Assembly: GCF_003606365.2 (NCBI RefSeq) | Contig: NZ_CP031933.2 | Coordinates: 1,736,001-1,800,000, forward strand | Direction: 5' to 3' | Length of the DNA: 64,000 nt | Origin: Companilactobacillus zhachilii | GTDB lineage: Bacteria > Bacillota > Bacilli > Lactobacillales > Lactobacillaceae | Shown here: positions 31,419 to 40,712 of the stretch, one piece after another | Position numbering within the stretch: the first letter of the stretch is position 1 | Layout of the letters: each line of letters starts with the position of its first letter | Notes under the pieces: model-generated | Told to the model about the DNA's origin: nothing | The model's input: only the letters and a program-made list of their open reading frames with translations | Databases searched by the model: none | Translations under genes and position numbers: made by a program

Positions 31419-31432
31419 TGTAACTGCTTACA
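31419..31432. promoter_or_regulatory. Possible catabolite response element (cre)
   Basis: TGTAACTGCTTACA matches the CcpA consensus TGWNANCGNTNWCA at all fixed positions but one. It lies 35 bp upstream of the oleate hydratase start, so CcpA could repress that gene in the presence of preferred sugars. Confidence 0.35.
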
Positions 31433-31531
31433 CGTAAAATATAGTTCTATTGTTTAGGATATGCAATAGTAAAAGTGTGATTTCTTTGTGAATTTTAGAT
31501 TTGTTTTTAACTACATTTTGAGACAAAATAT

Positions 31532-31578
31532 AAAAAGAGTGGTATTTGAGACAATCTCAAATATCACTCTCATTTTTT
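31532..31578 (-). terminator. Aldo/keto reductase terminator
   Basis: Hairpin GAGTG-TATTTGAGA/TCTCAAATA-CACTC with T and A runs, overlapping the last codon of the reductase gene. It may also limit read-through from the other side. Confidence 0.75.
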
Positions 31579-32401
31579 AAAACTCTTCATAAACCGCTGG
31601 ATCTTGGTTTTTGGTGCGACCATCTGGCTTAGTCAATGCGTTAATTCTTTCCATATCAGAATTTGAAATTTCAAAATCAAATATGTTCATATTTTCGCGT
31701 TGTCTCATTGGAGAACTTGATTTTGGAATGGGAATCGTATCTAATTGATGTTCCCATCTTAAAATAATCTGACCAACTGATTTATGGTACTTGTTTGCAA
31801 GTTCAACTAACAACTTATCTTCTAGAACAGAACTTGCTCTTCCCAATGGACTCCAATCCATCGTTACAATACCGTTATCCTTGTCAAATTTACGCATCTC
31901 TTCTTGGTTAAAGTATGGATGCAACTCAATTTGATTAACAGCTGGTAAAATACCAGTTTCTTTTTTCAACTTTTCTAAGTGTTCTGGTAAAAAGTTGCAG
32001 ACACCAATCGATTTTACTAAACCAAATTTTTGTGCATCGATCAAAGCTTGCCAAGCTTCAACATACATGCCGCGTTTAGGATTAGGCCAATGCAAAAGGT
32101 ACAAATCAAAATAATCTAGATTTGTCCGGTAAAGTGATTCTTGCAAGGCGGCAATAGCATCATCATATGCGTAATAACGTCCTGGTAGTTTGGAAGTAAC
32201 CGTAAGTTTATCACGATCAATGCCACTTTCAGCAATGGCTCGACCAACTGCTCCTTCATTTTCATAATTATAGGCTGTATCAATCATTTTGTAGCCATTA
32301 TTTATTGCTGAAACAATACTCTGAATACCCTTACGACCATTCAATTTATATGTTCCAAACCCAAAGTTGGGAATTTGTTGACCGTCATTTAATTTATACA
32401 T
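31577..32401 (-). CDS. Aldo/keto reductase
   Basis: A 274-residue NADPH-dependent carbonyl reductase (TIM barrel), similar in length to 2,5-diketo-D-gluconate reductases. The catalytic tetrad is visible: Asp and Tyr in MIDTAYNYENEGAVG, Lys in VTSKLPG and His in LYLLHWPNP. The cofactor-binding IPIPKSSSPMRQREN segment is near the C-terminus. The start at 32401 (MYKLNDGQQIP) is preceded by GAGGAGGG; the ATG six codons earlier lacks an RBS. The substrate is unknown. Confidence 0.93.
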   Translation of the reverse strand: MYKLNDGQQIPNFGFGTYKLNGRKGIQSIVSAINNGYKMIDTAYNYENEGAVGRAIAESGIDRDKLTVTSKLPGRYYAYDDAIAALQESLYRTNLDYFDLYLLHWPNPKRGMYVEAWQALIDAQKFGLVKSIGVCNFLPEHLEKLKKETGILPAVNQIELHPYFNQEEMRKFDKDNGIVTMDWSPLGRASSVLEDKLLVELANKYHKSVGQIILRWEHQLDTIPIPKSSSPMRQRENMNIFDFEISNSDMERINALTKPDGRTKNQDPAVYEEF

Positions 32402-32480
32402 AAATATATCCCTCCTCAATAAACATTATTACCATACAACAGTTTGTACGAGCAAACAATTATCTAATTTAGGGCAAAGA

Positions 32481-32514
32481 AAAAGTCCTACATCAATCCG
32501 TGATGTAGGACTTT
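32481..32514. terminator. Terminator hairpin upstream of aldo/keto reductase
   Basis: Hairpin AAAGTCCTACATCA/TGATGTAGGACTTT, with an A run on the minus-strand exit side (AAAGAAAAAG), positioned after the serine hydrolase gene at 32642. The 32515-32641 gap holds a small palindrome CAGGTAGGCTACCTG of no clear use. Confidence 0.65.
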
Positions 32515-32641
32515 AGGCCACTTTACAGTAAATCTTTGGAATGTGCAAAGCGGTCATTTTTAAATCACAGGTAGGCTACCTGCACAACTAATCATACAGT
32601 TTTTTAAACCAAATAGCTAGCTTTTCTTTTTTGACCCTTGT

Positions 32642-33718
32642 CTATTCATCCTCTATCATCCCGTATATTTGTTTGACAACCGGCTTAGCGTCAGCAGCAA
32701 TCCGTGAATAATTCTCCAACAAGATAACTGCATCTTTACCATTATTCGAAATATGTACGACACCTTGGAAGCCATATCCCCAACCATTAGCAAAATTATC
32801 ATTCTTTCCGTGATACATACCGCCGCCATAAGTGCTGATGCTGCCGCGTTTAAATAAGATTTTGCGTGATTTCTTACTCAACATCTTTCCACGCATAATA
32901 TATTTTTCAACTTTGTATAAATCCCTAGCACTCATATAAACTTGTCCAGTTCCTAATTCATCGAATTCAAAGAACTTCCTCGTATAAAAGGCATTTTTAT
33001 AATCCAAGCGTGCTGACAACGGATCAATGTTATTATATCCAGCCGCTTTATCAATTTTAGGATTTTCATCATAGGCAAAAATCGTATGTTTCAAATGCAA
33101 TTTCTTAATATAAGCTTTCGTAAACAGTTCTTGGTAAGACTTACCAGTTACTTGCTCCAAAATACCACACAATAAATTGAAGTTAACTGGTTGATAATTC
33201 CACTTTTTATATGATAATTCCGAAAAATGCACATTATGGATATCAGCATCAATAATTCCTGAATCTGGCAAAATTTCACTGGGACCAACTTCACTCAAGA
33301 CTAATCCCGACGTCATATCAAGCATCTGCCTGATTGTGATTTTTTGACTGCCAGGAATAGCTGGATAAAATTTACTCAGCTTATCTGATAATTTCAAATG
33401 TTTCTTTTGGACTTGTTTCATCACCAAAGCCGCTGTCAAATTCTTTTGCACTGAATCAATTTCATAAGCAGTATTTTTGTCATTGCTAAGACCGTTAGCA
33501 TAGTTTGAATAGCCACGACTAGTCTCATAAACCGTTTTGCCATTCTTGATAACGAGCAATGTCCCCGAAATACCCTTTTGGTTAAGTACACTGTCAATGT
33601 TTTGATCCAATTGACTACCTACAGTTGGGTCTACGGTATCGTCTGCTGAAGCTGTAACGGGCATTGTTCCCAAAATTGCAGCCAAGAGCATTAAAATTAG
33701 TAGAAAGATTTTCTTCAT
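32642..33718 (-). CDS. Secreted serine hydrolase, beta-lactamase/D-Ala carboxypeptidase fold
   Basis: A 358-residue exported protein. An N-terminal signal peptide (MKKIFLLILMLLAAILGTMPVTASA) with an AxA cleavage site is followed by a class C beta-lactamase-type domain. The nucleophile motif is SVQK (in YEIDSVQKNLTAALV) and the Tyr motif is YQPVNFNLL, with the N of YxN offset by the family's usual variation. It probably acts on peptidoglycan or D-amino-acid esters outside the cell. It is distinct from the cytosolic paralogue at 14668. Confidence 0.85.
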   Translation of the reverse strand: MKKIFLLILMLLAAILGTMPVTASADDTVDPTVGSQLDQNIDSVLNQKGISGTLLVIKNGKTVYETSRGYSNYANGLSNDKNTAYEIDSVQKNLTAALVMKQVQKKHLKLSDKLSKFYPAIPGSQKITIRQMLDMTSGLVLSEVGPSEILPDSGIIDADIHNVHFSELSYKKWNYQPVNFNLLCGILEQVTGKSYQELFTKAYIKKLHLKHTIFAYDENPKIDKAAGYNNIDPLSARLDYKNAFYTRKFFEFDELGTGQVYMSARDLYKVEKYIMRGKMLSKKSRKILFKRGSISTYGGGMYHGKNDNFANGWGYGFQGVVHISNNGKDAVILLENYSRIAADAKPVVKQIYGMIEDE

Positions 33719-33909
33719 AATATATTCACCTATGAAACCTACAAATAAGTGACCTTCCTCATTTATTAATTATAAATTAATTTCCAAAAAAATTATAATA
33801 ATACGCATAGTGACAGTCGCTTTTTAACTATGATTTTGCATCATCCTATTTTTAGCTCCCTTTCAAACGATATGGTAAAATATAGCCATCAAGAGAAGAG
33901 GAGATTTTA

Positions 33910-34458
33910 ATGAATACAATAATTATAATTGTTGTCATCGTAGTGCTAATCGGTGCATATGCTGGCATGTACAACAGTCTTGTAAAATACCGCAACCGCG
34001 CCCGTGAATTTAGTTCACAAATCGATGTTCAATTAAAACGTCGGACTGATTTAATTCCTAATTTGGTTGAAACCGTTAAGGGTTATGCTACCCACGAAAA
34101 GGAAACCTTAGCCCACGTTGTGGAATTGAGAAACAGCGTTACTAGTGCTAATTCTCTCCAAGATAAAGTTGATGCTGATAATGAATTGACTGGTGCTTTA
34201 CGTCAAATTTTTGCATTAGCTGAAAACTATCCTGACCTTAAAGCTAACCAAGAATTCTCTCAATTAATGGAAGAACTTTCAAACACTGAAAATAAAGTTT
34301 CATACGCACGACAAGCTTACAACAGTCAAGTACAGGCTTACGATACCGCTATCCAAACGTTCCCTCGTAACATCATTGCTGGAATTCATGGCTTCAAGGA
34401 AATGAATTTCTTGCAAATCCCTGATGTTGACAAAGAAGCACCTAAGGTTAAGTTTTAA
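33910..34458 (+). CDS. lemA: LemA family protein
   Basis: A 182-residue membrane-anchored helical protein. The N-terminal hydrophobic segment (residues 2-20) is followed by the conserved YNSLVKYRNRAREFSSQIDVQLKRRTDLIPNLVETVKGYA region and helical bundle. Function is unknown, but LemA is typically adjacent to the htpX protease gene, as here (12 bp gap), which supports a joint role in membrane protein quality control. RBS GAGGAG. Confidence 0.93.
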   Translation: MNTIIIIVVIVVLIGAYAGMYNSLVKYRNRAREFSSQIDVQLKRRTDLIPNLVETVKGYATHEKETLAHVVELRNSVTSANSLQDKVDADNELTGALRQIFALAENYPDLKANQEFSQLMEELSNTENKVSYARQAYNSQVQAYDTAIQTFPRNIIAGIHGFKEMNFLQIPDVDKEAPKVKF

Positions 34459-34470
34459 TCGAGGTAACTT

Positions 34471-35379
34471 ATGATTTACGAGCAAATTGATCGTAATAAA
34501 CGTAAAACCTACTTGATATTTTTCATTTTCTTTTTGATACTAGCAGCTATCGGTAGTTTCCTAGGACTTTATTTTTTTGACAATCTCTATACAGGAATCG
34601 TAATTGCCTTGATTATTGCGATTGTTTACACACTAATTACTTATTTTCAGTCTACTAGTATCGTAATGCAAATGAACGGTGCAAGAAAGCTAAATTCAGC
34701 GAAAGATGCACCAGATCTTTGGCATATTATTGAAGACCTTTCCATGGTTGCCGATATCCCTTTACCAGATATCTATATTATTGACGATCCTAGTCCCAAT
34801 GCCTTTGCAACCGGACGAGATCCTCAACATTCAGCTGTGGCTGTAACAAGTGGCTTATATAAAATGATGGACCGTGAAGAGCTTGAAGGCGTATTAGCCC
34901 ACGAAATCTCTCACGTAAGAAATTACGACATTCGAGTCTCAACAATTTCAGTTGCTTTATCATCAGCCATTATTTTAATCTGTTCAATTATCGGTAACGC
35001 CTATCGTTGGTGGATTCCGATGCGTGATGATGACCGTAATAATAATAATTCTGGCGTCATTAGATTAGTCCTGTGGGTCGTTGGTTTAATTTTCGCAATT
35101 ATTGGACCATTGATCGCCAGCTTAGTTCAAATGGCAATTTCTAGAAATCGTGAATACTTGGCAGATGTTTCTGGAGCAGAATTAACCAGAAATCCGCAAG
35201 GATTAATTAATGCCTTAGAAAAACTCGAACAAAGCACCAAACCAATGAAACGAGTCGACGATGCCAGTGCTGCCTTGTATATTGATGATCCAACTAAGAA
35301 AAAACATTTTTCTGGGTTATTCGACACTCACCCACCACTGGATAAAAGAATTGAAGCATTGAAAAAGACATTTGAATAA
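34471..35379 (+). CDS. htpX: Membrane zinc metalloprotease HtpX
   Basis: A 302-residue M48 family membrane protease. Two N-terminal membrane segments (about 15-35 and 38-58) precede the zinc motif HEISH (in GVLAHEISHVRNYDIRVS), with two more hydrophobic segments following it and the third zinc ligand Glu in NREYLADVSGAEL. It degrades misfolded membrane proteins. It is co-transcribed with lemA and followed by a strong terminator. Confidence 0.95.
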   Translation: MIYEQIDRNKRKTYLIFFIFFLILAAIGSFLGLYFFDNLYTGIVIALIIAIVYTLITYFQSTSIVMQMNGARKLNSAKDAPDLWHIIEDLSMVADIPLPDIYIIDDPSPNAFATGRDPQHSAVAVTSGLYKMMDREELEGVLAHEISHVRNYDIRVSTISVALSSAIILICSIIGNAYRWWIPMRDDDRNNNNSGVIRLVLWVVGLIFAIIGPLIASLVQMAISRNREYLADVSGAELTRNPQGLINALEKLEQSTKPMKRVDDASAALYIDDPTKKKHFSGLFDTHPPLDKRIEALKKTFE

Positions 35380-35410
35380 AAAAGAAGCTGAAAAAGTCAG
35401 CTTCTTTTTT
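35378..35410 (+). terminator. lemA-htpX terminator
   Basis: Hairpin AAAAAGAAGCTG/CAGCTTCTTTTT with loop AAAAAGT and T7, starting at the htpX stop. Confidence 0.88.
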
Positions 35411-35491
35411 TCAGCCCATTTTTTAAAATAGGCAGTTTTTAACTGTTTACAATTTGTCTATTAATACCAATCCACTGCAGCAGACAAATAA

Positions 35492-35676
35492 CTTAGCTTC
35501 TGGGTGTGCGTGCTAGAGTCCGCAGTGGCAGTGGTGTTAGGACGGTGGTTTTCCGTTCTTACAGCACAGGGCGTATTTTGAAATTCGCGTTCTTTGCGAA
35601 GTTCAAAATCGAGGGACGAGACCTTGGCTCGGCCCGGTCCTCACAGCAGACTCTAGCACGCACACCCAGAAGCGGC
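35492..35676 (+). repeat. NJ element copy 9 (private outer arm)
   Basis: A forward copy. The outer arms TTCTGGGTGTGCGTGCTAGA and TCTAGCACGCACACCCAGAA are perfectly complementary over 20 bp, GC-rich, and unlike any other copy. The inner hairpins are retained: TTAGGACGG paired with CCGTTCTTA, TTTTGAA/TTCAAAA, and GGGACGAG/CTCGGCCC around ACCTTGG. The right end stops at AAGCGGC and lacks the usual CAT, merging into C5. Confidence 0.85.
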
Positions 35677-35791
35677 CCCCCAATATACGAATAAAATTTA
35701 GACACTTCGCAAATATTGTTCAAGATTTCTGAAAAATTATGATAGAATCAAACTTGAAGATATTTAATCTTCGTAGTGAGGGGATATTTAT

Positions 35792-36604
35792 ATGTATATG
35801 TTGTTACTAGTAGTTTTGGGGGCGATTTTCCTATTTACCACTTTTATGGTCAAACCCAAACGTCGGATTCATCGACGCTTAGTTTCCCTAGGACTTCTGC
35901 TAGTTGTCGTTGGCGGTTCAGGTATTTACGAATCGTATCAGAACAATGGTCAAGTAACTGGTGATAATCCGCGACAGTCGGAAAAGACCACGACCTCTGC
36001 CAGTTCTGATTTAGCCAATCTAAATTATCAGAATAATCAGGAAATTGAGGTTAACAACAATACGCCTACTTTCACAAAAGCCGAACTAAATGTCTCGGAT
36101 GGTCCTTGGCAACGTTTCGCTGACTTGGACAATCTCAACCGAGCCATTCAGGCCGATGCATTATTGAGTAAAAGCTTGATGCCTACCGCAAAGCGCGAAC
36201 CACTTTATGTCAATCCAACTGGCTGGCATAATAAGAGAATCAAAGGTGGCTGGCTATATAATCGCTCACATCTAATTGGTTATCAGTTGACCGGACAAAA
36301 TAACAATCCGAAAAATTTGATGACTGGGACTCGCTCACTGAACTCACCAGAAATGCTAAAGCACGAAAACGATATTGCTTATTATCTCAAGCAAAATCCT
36401 AATAATTATATTAGGTACCGGGTTAAACCGATATATCGTGGTAATGAATTAGTCGCTCGAGGAGTTCAAATGATGGCTGAATCGTTGACAAATAACGGTC
36501 AGCCGGATAATGGAGTTTCTTTTAACGTTTACATTTTCAACGTTGAAAAAGGTGTGAAGATTAATTATAGTGATGGTACCAGTTTAGTTAATAATAATTA
36601 TTGA
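35792..36604 (+). CDS. Membrane-anchored DNA/RNA non-specific endonuclease
   Basis: A 270-residue nuclease of the beta-beta-alpha-metal family, similar in layout to streptococcal EndA. There are two N-terminal hydrophobic segments (about 2-18 and 28-47), a Ser/Asn/Gln-rich linker, then the nuclease domain with the catalytic His in [12 protein letters not shown] and the metal-binding Asn in [14 protein letters not shown]. It should act outside the membrane on environmental nucleic acid. RBS GAGGGG before ATG. glyA follows after 13 bp. Confidence 0.87.
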   Translation: MYMLLLVVLGAIFLFTTFMVKPKRRIHRRLVSLGLLLVVVGGSGIYESYQNNGQVTGDNPRQSEKTTTSASSDLANLNYQNNQEIEVNNNTPTFTKAELNVSDGPWQRFADLDNLNRAIQADALLSKSLMPTAKREPLYVNPTGWHNKRIKGGWLYNRSHLIGYQLTGQNNNPKNLMTGTRSLNSPEMLKHENDIAYYLKQNPNNYIRYRVKPIYRGNELVARGVQMMAESLTNNGQPDNGVSFNVYIFNVEKGVKINYSDGTSLVNNNY

Positions 36605-36617
36605 GGAGATGGTCGTA

Positions 36618-37853
36618 GTGCAATACAGTACAGGTGATAAGGAAATTTTCGATCTAATTAATAAGGAAGAGAATCGTCAAAATAGAAATATTGAGTTGAT
36701 TGCTTCTGAAAATATCGTTTCTGACAATGTTAGAAAAGCTCAAGGTTCAGTTTTAACTAATAAATACGCTGAAGGATATCCTGGGCACCGTTACTATGGT
36801 GGCTGTGAATACATCGATCAAATTGAACAAATTGCAATTGATCGTGCCAAGAAGCTTTTCAACGCTGAATATGTTAATGTGCAACCACATTCAGGTTCAC
36901 AAGCTAATGCTGCCGCTTACCAAGCTGTTTTAAAACCTGGTGACTCAGTTTTAGGTATGGATTTAAATGCTGGTGGTCACTTAACACACGGTTCTAGAGT
37001 TAATTTCTCTGGTAAGATGTACAACTTCCATTCATATGGCGTTAATGCTGAAGGATTGATTGACTACGATAATGTTCAAAAGATTGCTGAAGAAGTTCAA
37101 CCAAAACTAATCGTTGCTGGTGCTTCTGCTTATAGCCGAATCATTGATTTCAAGAAATTCCGTGAAATTGCTGATTCAGTTGGTGCTTACTTGATGGTCG
37201 ATATGGCTCACATTGCTGGACTCGTTGCCGTTGGTTTACACCCTACTCCAGTTGGCGTTGCCGATATTGTTACTACAACTACTCATAAAACTCTTCGAGG
37301 CCCTCGTGGTGGTATGATTTTAGCTAAAGAAGAATTAGGTAAGAAACTTAATTCAGCTGTCTTCCCTGGTACTCAAGGTGGTCCATTGGAACACGTGATT
37401 GCTGGTAAAGCTGTTGCCTTTGGTGAAGATCTTCAACCCGAGTTCAAAACTTATATGGAACAAGTCGTTAAGAATGCTGCTGCAATGGCTAAAGTTATCA
37501 ACGACGCTGACAACTTGTCAGTTTTAACAGGTGGTACTGATAATCACTTGCTAAACGTTGTTCTAACTGAATGTGACTTGAATGGTATGGAAGTCCAAAA
37601 CTTACTTGATACAATTCATATCACAACTAACAAAGAAGCCATTCCAAACGACCCATTGCCTCCTAAATTTACATCTGGCCTTCGTCTAGGTTCTCCTGCT
37701 ATTACATCAAGAGGATTTGACGAAGAAGACTGTGAAGAAGTAGCCCGTATTATTGTTGATGCAATCAAGTATCACGATGATCCAGAAAAACTTCAAGAAT
37801 TGGATGCACGTACAAAAGCTTTGACTGACAAACATCCAGTTGAATTTAATTAA
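36618..37853 (+). CDS. glyA: Serine hydroxymethyltransferase
   Basis: A 411-residue PLP enzyme interconverting serine and glycine with tetrahydrofolate, the main one-carbon source. The PLP lysine is in [14 protein letters not shown], with further conserved regions [12 protein letters not shown] and [14 protein letters not shown] start at GTG 36618, with GAGGAG 9 bases before it; the ATG at 36609 directly abuts that RBS and is unlikely. It is likely co-transcribed with the upstream nuclease gene. Confidence 0.96.
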   Translation: MQYSTGDKEIFDLINKEENRQNRNIELIASENIVSDNVRKAQGSVLTNKYAEGYPGHRYYGGCEYIDQIEQIAIDRAKKLFNAEYVNVQPHSGSQANAAAYQAVLKPGDSVLGMDLNAGGHLTHGSRVNFSGKMYNFHSYGVNAEGLIDYDNVQKIAEEVQPKLIVAGASAYSRIIDFKKFREIADSVGAYLMVDMAHIAGLVAVGLHPTPVGVADIVTTTTHKTLRGPRGGMILAKEELGKKLNSAVFPGTQGGPLEHVIAGKAVAFGEDLQPEFKTYMEQVVKNAAAMAKVINDADNLSVLTGGTDNHLLNVVLTECDLNGMEVQNLLDTIHITTNKEAIPNDPLPPKFTSGLRLGSPAITSRGFDEEDCEEVARIIVDAIKYHDDPEKLQELDARTKALTDKHPVEFN

Positions 37854-37863
37854 TAGAATGTAT

Positions 37864-37901
37864 AAAAAAAGTCGATTTCTCGTTGAGAAATCGACTTTTT
37901 T
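37864..37901. terminator. Bidirectional terminator glyA / SLAP-CAP gene
   Basis: Perfect hairpin AAAGTCGATTTCTC/GAGAAATCGACTTT with loop GTT and A and T runs, between convergent genes. Confidence 0.9.
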
Positions 37902-37903
37902 CG

Positions 37904-38716
37904 TTATTCTGGAACAGCATCTTTTGAAATAAAGTTTGTGTTAGGATTTGAACCAGTGTAATTAAAAATGCTATTGAATCCATCTAGGTCTTCTGGCCAT
38001 TCAGCACTCATAGCGGTTGCGTTATCTGACATACCTAATGAGACTGGATTGCCTGTATAAATCAAAGCAGCTCGATGACCGAAATGTCCTATTTGACCAT
38101 TTGAGGCAGAAACATTATTACTATCATCATACCAACCCTTCAAAAGTTCAAATGCAACATCCCTATCAGACATCATATCTTCTTGTTGGCCCCACTTTAA
38201 AATATAATCATAACCAAAATTATAAAGATTTTCCTCTGTATCTCTTGGTCTAGTTGAGTGGTTCATTGTTCTTCCTACTTGTTGATAGGCACGATGATTA
38301 GCATACTCAAACATTTCAGGTGTTGTCGTAGTCATTGGGGTGCCATTAGCAGCATGTAACGCATTAAGATATTTAATAAAATATTGATTAATGCGTTGAA
38401 TACTAGGCGTGTAATTTAGAGAAGGATTTGTATTATCATACAATCTTTTAGAATCATTAGCCTTTAAATATTCCTTAGTGGCTACCTGATAATAGGTTTC
38501 ATTGTTGTGAGTAAAAATTCTTCCAACTAACCAATTACTGTTTGGTCCTAAAGCACGGTCAGTAATCAGCTTTCCATCTTCACGATAAAGCCGAGCAATA
38601 TTATTATCAACGCTAGCAACTTTAGCTGCATCAGCATCCTTCTGAGAAAGTATCATTGCACCAGTTGCAGAAGCTAGCAATGCCATCCCTATAATTAAAC
38701 TTTTTACGGTTTTCAT
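37904..38716 (-). CDS. Secreted protein with SLAP-like and CAP domains
   Basis: A 270-residue exported protein. A signal peptide with an AxA site is followed by an SLAP-like wall-binding domain (about residues 35-90: ARLYREDGKLITDRALGPNSNWLVG, YYQVATKEYLKA) and a C-terminal CAP (SCP-like) domain (about 110-250) with GHFGHRAALIYTGNPVSLG. The CAP fold is linked to extracellular interaction or proteolysis; its role here is unknown. It is last of three tandem SLAP genes. Confidence 0.82.
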   Translation of the reverse strand: MKTVKSLIIGMALLASATGAMILSQKDADAAKVASVDNNIARLYREDGKLITDRALGPNSNWLVGRIFTHNNETYYQVATKEYLKANDSKRLYDNTNPSLNYTPSIQRINQYFIKYLNALHAANGTPMTTTTPEMFEYANHRAYQQVGRTMNHSTRPRDTEENLYNFGYDYILKWGQQEDMMSDRDVAFELLKGWYDDSNNVSASNGQIGHFGHRAALIYTGNPVSLGMSDNATAMSAEWPEDLDGFNSIFNYTGSNPNTNFISKDAVPE

Positions 38717-38796
38717 TAATTTAAATCCCCTAGAATTATATTTTGTGTAATTCAGTTGCTTTTAAAAATAAAATTCAGTAAACAATGATTTTATTT

Positions 38797-39414
38797 TTAA
38801 ACACTGCCACCACCATGGAAATATATATCTTTAACCCATTCATTTGTTGCGACACGGTAATATTGGGCACCATCATATGTTTTTATTTTATCGGAGTACC
38901 AATCAGTATTATTTCCTAAAGCTCTATCAGATAAATTGTAAATTTCTCCTGTTGTTGTGGAAAAAGCTACTAAAGGACAAAATTTTCCATTATCGTTCCA
39001 AACAGTAATATTTTCTTTATTTTCCTTAACCGTAGCTGTTTGAGGAGCTAACTTAGGATCACTCGGAGTATAAGTTGGAACTTGTAATAATCTATATCCT
39101 GTAGCAGTTCTTAAAAATGTAATGGTACTTGGAGTTGCAACATGTTTGTCAACTAATGGTGCATCCTCTGTTTCAGTTTCACCAACTTTTGATATCCAAA
39201 TAGGTTCTGTCCAGACATGTTGATACTTTCCGTCTACGTTTACATACATCCCAATATTAGAAGGACCATTTTTATCCGGATCAAAGTTATAATCAAGAGA
39301 CTCAGCGTTAACTGTCTGTACTTCCGCTAAAACAGGACTTAGAGCTCCTAACAAACCTAAAGACATCATGAAAATAGTCAAGTTTCTTTTTAAAATTAAA
39401 TTAGTATACTTCAT
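38797..39414 (-). CDS. Secreted SLAP-domain surface protein
   Basis: A 205-residue exported protein with a signal peptide (LTIFMMSLGLLGALSPVLAEV). The middle region is unrecognised. The C-terminal half carries an SLAP repeat (IYNLSDRALGNNTDWYSDKI, YYRVATNEWVKDI), the motif by which lactobacillar S-layer-associated proteins attach to wall polymers. It lies 24 bp after the upstream SLAP gene, suggesting one operon. Confidence 0.8.
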   Translation of the reverse strand: MKYTNLILKRNLTIFMMSLGLLGALSPVLAEVQTVNAESLDYNFDPDKNGPSNIGMYVNVDGKYQHVWTEPIWISKVGETETEDAPLVDKHVATPSTITFLRTATGYRLLQVPTYTPSDPKLAPQTATVKENKENITVWNDNGKFCPLVAFSTTTGEIYNLSDRALGNNTDWYSDKIKTYDGAQYYRVATNEWVKDIYFHGGGSV

Positions 39415-39438
39415 AGTTCATTCTCCCTTAAAACAATT

Positions 39439-40494
39439 TTATTTAAGATCGTCGAATGAAACCCATTCATCAGTAGCAACACGACGCATATGAAGTCCAT
39501 TAATTGTAGCAACTCTATCCGTATACCAGGCAGTATTTGGAGACAAAGCACGGTCAGTAACTTGCTTACCAGTTGATGTATAAAGTTTTGCCTGTCTTCT
39601 AGTTGTTATAGTAGTAACGTCTGGATAAACTTGAACACTATCTTTTTCAGAGATCCATTCATTATTAGCAACACGATAGTATGTTGTACCATTAACGCTC
39701 ATTTCTCTGTCAACTTTCCAAATTGATGTCTTTGGCAATGCAGCTGTTGATGTAGCTTTACCGTTATCATCATATACTTTGGCATTAACCGATGGTGAGA
39801 ATGTTGCGTCATAATATTTACCTGGAGCTGTAGTTGCTGGCTTTTGATTATTTTGGCTATTAGAATCATTTGTGCCATTTCCGAGTGTCACAACAACATC
39901 CTTTTTAGCTACTTCAGTTGTAACTCCCTTATTATCGACATAATCTTGTAAAAAGTCATTTCCGGTCAATTGACCTTCAGCTGTATATCTCAAAGAAGTG
40001 TGGAATGTTACACTTTTTCCATTTTGTAACATGTGATTAATTCCCTTTGGATTCAAATTCCCAGAAACACTACCATCACTTACAGTAGCATTCATAATTA
40101 CATGATAATGACGATTACTAAAGAATAAATTACTTTGATCTGCATTATCATTAAAGTGAGTGAATAAATCATCTTTATTTACATTTTCAGCATTAAATAA
40201 ATCAAAAATTGAACTATCAGGTGTTAACTCTTGTGGTGTAATACTCCAAATATTATTAGTTCCTATACCCCAGTAAAGTTCCTCATCTTCTTTAGAAATA
40301 AGTGCGCTTTCATTTATAGTAACGTTACTCTTAACTTGACCTAACCATTTTTGAACGTCAGCTTGATTAACCCCACTAGCTGCGTCAGCCTTAACAGTAG
40401 TTTCTGTAGCTGAACTCATGGCTGGCATTGCGATTGGTGCGACGGCCAACAAAGTAGCAGCAGTAATCCCCATATACTTAATCATTTTCTTCAA
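39439..40494 (-). CDS. Secreted protein with two C-terminal SLAP repeats
   Basis: A 351-residue exported protein. I start at TTG 40494 because GGAGG is 8 bases upstream and the signal peptide (KKMIKYMGITAATLLAVAP..ADA) then begins properly. An unrecognised N-terminal domain (about 40-200) is followed by an Asn/Gln-rich linker and two SLAP repeats (KVYDDNGKATSTAALP..YYRVANNEWIS and KLYTSTGKQVTDRALSPNTAWYTD..RRVATDEWVS). It is first of the three-gene surface cluster. Confidence 0.82.
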   Translation of the reverse strand: MKKMIKYMGITAATLLAVAPIAMPAMSSATETTVKADAASGVNQADVQKWLGQVKSNVTINESALISKEDEELYWGIGTNNIWSITPQELTPDSSIFDLFNAENVNKDDLFTHFNDNADQSNLFFSNRHYHVIMNATVSDGSVSGNLNPKGINHMLQNGKSVTFHTSLRYTAEGQLTGNDFLQDYVDNKGVTTEVAKKDVVVTLGNGTNDSNSQNNQKPATTAPGKYYDATFSPSVNAKVYDDNGKATSTAALPKTSIWKVDREMSVNGTTYYRVANNEWISEKDSVQVYPDVTTITTRRQAKLYTSTGKQVTDRALSPNTAWYTDRVATINGLHMRRVATDEWVSFDDLK

Positions 40495-40652
40495 AATCGT
40501 ATCCTCCGATAACATTTAATTTACGAATAAATATTAGCAAACTCATGCGTCACTATTTGGCAAAACTCAGGAATTTAGAAAATTTCTCAAAAAAATTTTT
40601 ATGAGCAGAAAAAATACCATAATTTAGCAAATTTTTGTTCAATTAATAACTA

Positions 40653-40692
40653 AAAAAACAGACCTTATCAAAACTGATAAGATCTGTTTTTA
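40653..40692. terminator. Permease terminator
   Basis: Hairpin AAAACAGACCTTATCA/TGATAAGATCTGTTTT with one bulge and flanking A and T runs, after the permease gene. Confidence 0.85.
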
Positions 40693-40712
40693 AAATAATA
40701 TTATTTGGTAGC

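Noticed and set aside
32568..32582. Palindrome CAGGTAGGCTACCTG between the serine hydrolase and aldo/keto reductase genes
   Set aside because: Short and isolated; no T-tract, no promoter overlap that I can support, no second copy seen.
35506..35694. Open frames of 60-90 codons inside NJ copies (also at 989-1180, 11885-12154, 12272-12504, 16180-16383, 23629-23832)
   Set aside because: They follow the repeat, exist on both strands, have no ribosome sites, and the copies vary in a way that keeps base pairing rather than codons.
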